Assembly: GCF_900637055.1 (NCBI RefSeq)
Contig: NZ_LR134338.1
Coordinates: forward strand, 3,544,001-3,608,000
Length of the DNA stretch: 64,000 bases
Source: Brevibacillus brevis
Lineage (GTDB): Bacteria > Bacillota > Bacilli > Brevibacillales > Brevibacillaceae
Reading direction: 5' to 3'
Shown here: positions 62,242-64,000 of the stretch, in pieces
Position numbering within the stretch: the stretch's first letter is position 1
Layout: each line of letters opens with the position of its first letter
The notes under the pieces: model-generated
What the model was told of the DNA's origin: nothing
The model's database searches: none
Seen by the model: the letters and a program-made list of their open reading frames with translations, nothing else
Made by a program: the position numbers and the translations under genes

Positions 62242-62278
62242 CTCCACTCTCTATCCTTCCTTCATCTCTCTTAGACAA

Positions 62279-62304
62279 AGATGCCGAGGCATGCCCGGCA
62301 TCTT
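62279..62304 (-). terminator. Hairpin between hisC and tyrA
   Basis: A 9-bp stem, AAGATGCCG/CGGCATCTT, lies in the 70-bp gap. The following T content is poor (TGTCT), so it may reduce rather than stop transcription, or stabilise RNA ends. Confidence 0.5.
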
Positions 62305-62310
62305 CGTCCT

Positions 62311-63405
62311 CTATTTCAATGCTCCAGTCACGATTTCTTGTAAGACAGAAAGAATCTTATCATTTTGCTCTTTGGTCCCGATGGTAATACGTTGAAAACC
62401 TGGGAAGCCTAGCGCATTACCAGAGCGAACGATGATGCCTTGAGAGAGCAGCTTCTTGAATACTTCATCAGAATCCCTTTTCAAATCAACCAAGATAAAG
62501 TTGGTCTGAGATGGATAGTAGGAGAGTCCCCACTCGTCAAAGGAATCGGTAAACTGCTTCATGCCTTCACGGTTACGATCGCGGCATGCTTTCACAAATT
62601 CCTGGTCTTGCAACGCCGCACGTGCTGCTACTTGGCCAAGTGTGCCTGTATTGAACGGCTCACGCACATGTTCCAGAGAGGAAATAAGCTCTTCTGACGC
62701 GATACCGTAACCGATACGAAGAGCAGCCAGACCGTAGATTTTGGAGAACGTACGCAAAATAATCAGGTTTGGATACTCAGCGAGCATCGGTACTGTTTGT
62801 GGATATTCTGGATCAACCACATACTCGTAGTAAGCCTCATCCAAAACGACCAGCACGTTTTTGGGAACCTTTTTCAGAAAAGCTTCCAACTCGGATGTTG
62901 TTACAATCGTGCCAGACGGATTGTTCGGGTTACATATCCATACGACCTTCGTTTGTTCGTTGACGGCAGCCGCCATCGCTTCGAGATCGTGAACGCCATC
63001 TTTCAACGGCACCTCAATCAAGTCTGCTCCTTCAATAATCCCATTTGAGCGATATTGCGAGAACGTTTGCGTCGCCATGACTGCGTTTGTTCCTTCGCCC
63101 AAAAAAGCACGAGAGATCATCAACAGAATTTCATCAGACCCGTTTCCGAAAAACAATTGGCCTGGTTTGACTCCGAGGAAGTCAGCAAGATCCCAGCGCA
63201 GATTAAGGCTTGCACCGTCTGGATAAAGAGCCAAATTGTCCAACTGTTCCGCAATGGCAGCTTTCGCCTTCGGTGAGGAACCAAAAGGATTTTCGTTGGA
63301 CGCCAGCTTGATGACTTCGGTCAAACCAAATTCACGTTTCACGTCATCAATGGGCTTGCCAGGTTGATATACCGGGGCATTGAGTATGCGTTGTTTCGGT
63401 TGCAT
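62311..63405 (-). CDS. hisC: Histidinol-phosphate aminotransferase
   Basis: A 364-residue PLP enzyme of fold type I. The PLP lysine lies in TFSKIYGLAALRIGYG. WICNPNNPSGT holds the cofactor-contacting Asn, and VVLDEAYYEYV the Asp. In Bacillales HisC also serves aromatic amino acid transamination, which fits its place between trpA and tyrA. ATG follows GGAGTGAACGTGG. It lies 29 bp after trpA. Confidence 0.95.
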   Translation of the reverse strand: MQPKQRILNAPVYQPGKPIDDVKREFGLTEVIKLASNENPFGSSPKAKAAIAEQLDNLALYPDGASLNLRWDLADFLGVKPGQLFFGNGSDEILLMISRAFLGEGTNAVMATQTFSQYRSNGIIEGADLIEVPLKDGVHDLEAMAAAVNEQTKVVWICNPNNPSGTIVTTSELEAFLKKVPKNVLVVLDEAYYEYVVDPEYPQTVPMLAEYPNLIILRTFSKIYGLAALRIGYGIASEELISSLEHVREPFNTGTLGQVAARAALQDQEFVKACRDRNREGMKQFTDSFDEWGLSYYPSQTNFILVDLKRDSDEVFKKLLSQGIIVRSGNALGFPGFQRITIGTKEQNDKILSVLQEIVTGALK

Positions 63406-63434
63406 CCACGTTCACTCCAGTCACATTTTTCCCA

Positions 63435-64000
63435 CTATTGTAGCGCACTGGCTAACTGATGTACAAAGGTTTTTATTTTTTCTACAGCTTGCGGCATCTG
63501 TTTCGGGTCTTTCAGCTGCTCAGCATGCTCCTCGATTTGCTGTACAATGGCACTTCCCACAATCACACCATTCGTATGGGGTGCTACTGCTCGTACCTGA
63601 TCCGGCGTGGATATTCCGAAGCCTACAGCAGTAGGAACCGATGTACTGGCCTTTACTCGTTCCAGAAAATCTGCCAAATCCTCTCGCAGGTCGGTACGGG
63701 CACCCGTCACACCAAGCGACGATACACAATAAAGAAATCCGGTTGCTTGGGCGCCAATCGTATTGATTCTGGAACTGGAAGTTGGTGCCACCAGCGAAAT
63801 GACATGAATGCCATGCTGTTTTGCAGCGGTTACTGCTGGACCGTTTTCCTCAATCGGCAAATCAGGAATGACAACACCGTCCGCACCATAGGCAGCGAGA
63901 TCGGCAAAAAAGCGCTCGATGCCATATTGTAAAACTGGATTAAAGTAGGTGAACAGGACGATGGAAGCCTCCATACCTGATTCGCGGAGCCTTTTGACCA
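63435..64000 (-). CDS. trpA: Tryptophan synthase alpha subunit, 5' part outside window
   Basis: The frame is open to the right edge. The visible 188 residues are the C-terminal part of a family of about 265. SIVLFTYFNPVLQYGIERF and DGVVIPDLPIEE contain the catalytic Asp region. ISLVAPTSSSRI and the phosphate-binding VGFGISTPDQV and GVIVGSAIV follow. The alpha subunit cleaves indole-3-glycerol phosphate and passes indole to TrpB. It heads the trpA-hisC-tyrA-aroA run; the true start is beyond base 64000. Confidence 0.95.
   Translation of the reverse strand, partial: VKRLRESGMEASIVLFTYFNPVLQYGIERFFADLAAYGADGVVIPDLPIEENGPAVTAAKQHGIHVISLVAPTSSSRINTIGAQATGFLYCVSSLGVTGARTDLREDLADFLERVKASTSVPTAVGFGISTPDQVRAVAPHTNGVIVGSAIVQQIEEHAEQLKDPKQMPQAVEKIKTFVHQLASALQ

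Overview
The window most likely comes from a spore-forming member of the Paenibacillaceae, with Brevibacillus as the best guess. The evidence is inference from gene content and order. Shine-Dalgarno sites are strong AGGAGG types. There are sporulation genes (YheC/YheD-type coat ATP-grasp, ypjB), bacillithiol genes (bshA, bshB1) and the cytochrome bc operon qcrABC. Gene order matches the Bacillus subtilis trpA-hisC-tyrA-aroE-ypiA...qcrABC-ypjABCD-dapB-mgsA-bshB1-bshA-cca-birA-panBCD-dinG...ypmB...asnS-dnaD block. Almost everything is on the minus strand, so that block runs from the right edge to about 24.3 kb. No tRNA, rRNA, CRISPR array, transposase gene or prophage was seen.

Left part (1-17.2 kb): a partial unknown gene, a spore ATP-grasp gene, an RluA pseudouridine synthase, a thioredoxin-like gene, and a LysR regulator divergent from leuCD with a LysR-type box between them. 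Next come a GNAT acetyltransferase, a YngI-like acyl-CoA synthetase, a membrane-anchored unknown, a 168-bp MITE-like repeat, yajQ, an SDR with an atypical active site, an RND efflux pump with its lipoprotein adaptor behind a likely ECF-sigma promoter, and pepF.

17.3-24.2 kb: a seven-gene polysaccharide operon (coiled-coil protein, two GT4 and one GT2 glycosyltransferases, a nucleotidyltransferase, an NDP-sugar epimerase and a UDP-glucose dehydrogenase-like enzyme). It lies behind a candidate sigma-K promoter and recalls the B. subtilis ytxO-ytdA-ytcABC spore-surface genes. It sits next to dnaD.

24.3-36.3 kb: dnaD and asnS, then lineage-specific material where B. subtilis has aspB/ypmA. This holds a 948-residue protein with about 55 uninterrupted decapeptide repeats and a highly acidic tail, a short FtsH-like AAA protease with membrane-anchored neighbours including a TseB/YpmB protein, a small plus-strand ORF, an MTA/SAH deaminase, a rex gene broken by an in-frame stop codon, and a ComEC-like MBL lipoprotein with an altered metal motif.

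36.3-64 kb: the conserved metabolic block. It has dinG, a TPR protein, panD-panC-panB, birA, cca, bshA, bshB1, mgsA, dapB, ypjD, then ypjC (plus strand), ypjB, ypjA, qcrCBA, ypiF, an IDEAL-domain protein, an unknown gene, a TPR protein, an ECF sigma/anti-sigma pair with a likely autoregulatory promoter, a degenerate amidohydrolase, aroA, tyrA, hisC and the 3' part of trpA. Between aroA and the amidohydrolase lies a compact promoter-to-terminator unit of about 95 nt. It is either a small RNA or an attenuated leader and carries two copies of a 10-bp element. The most unusual items are this unit, the decapeptide-repeat protein, the interrupted rex and the polysaccharide operon.
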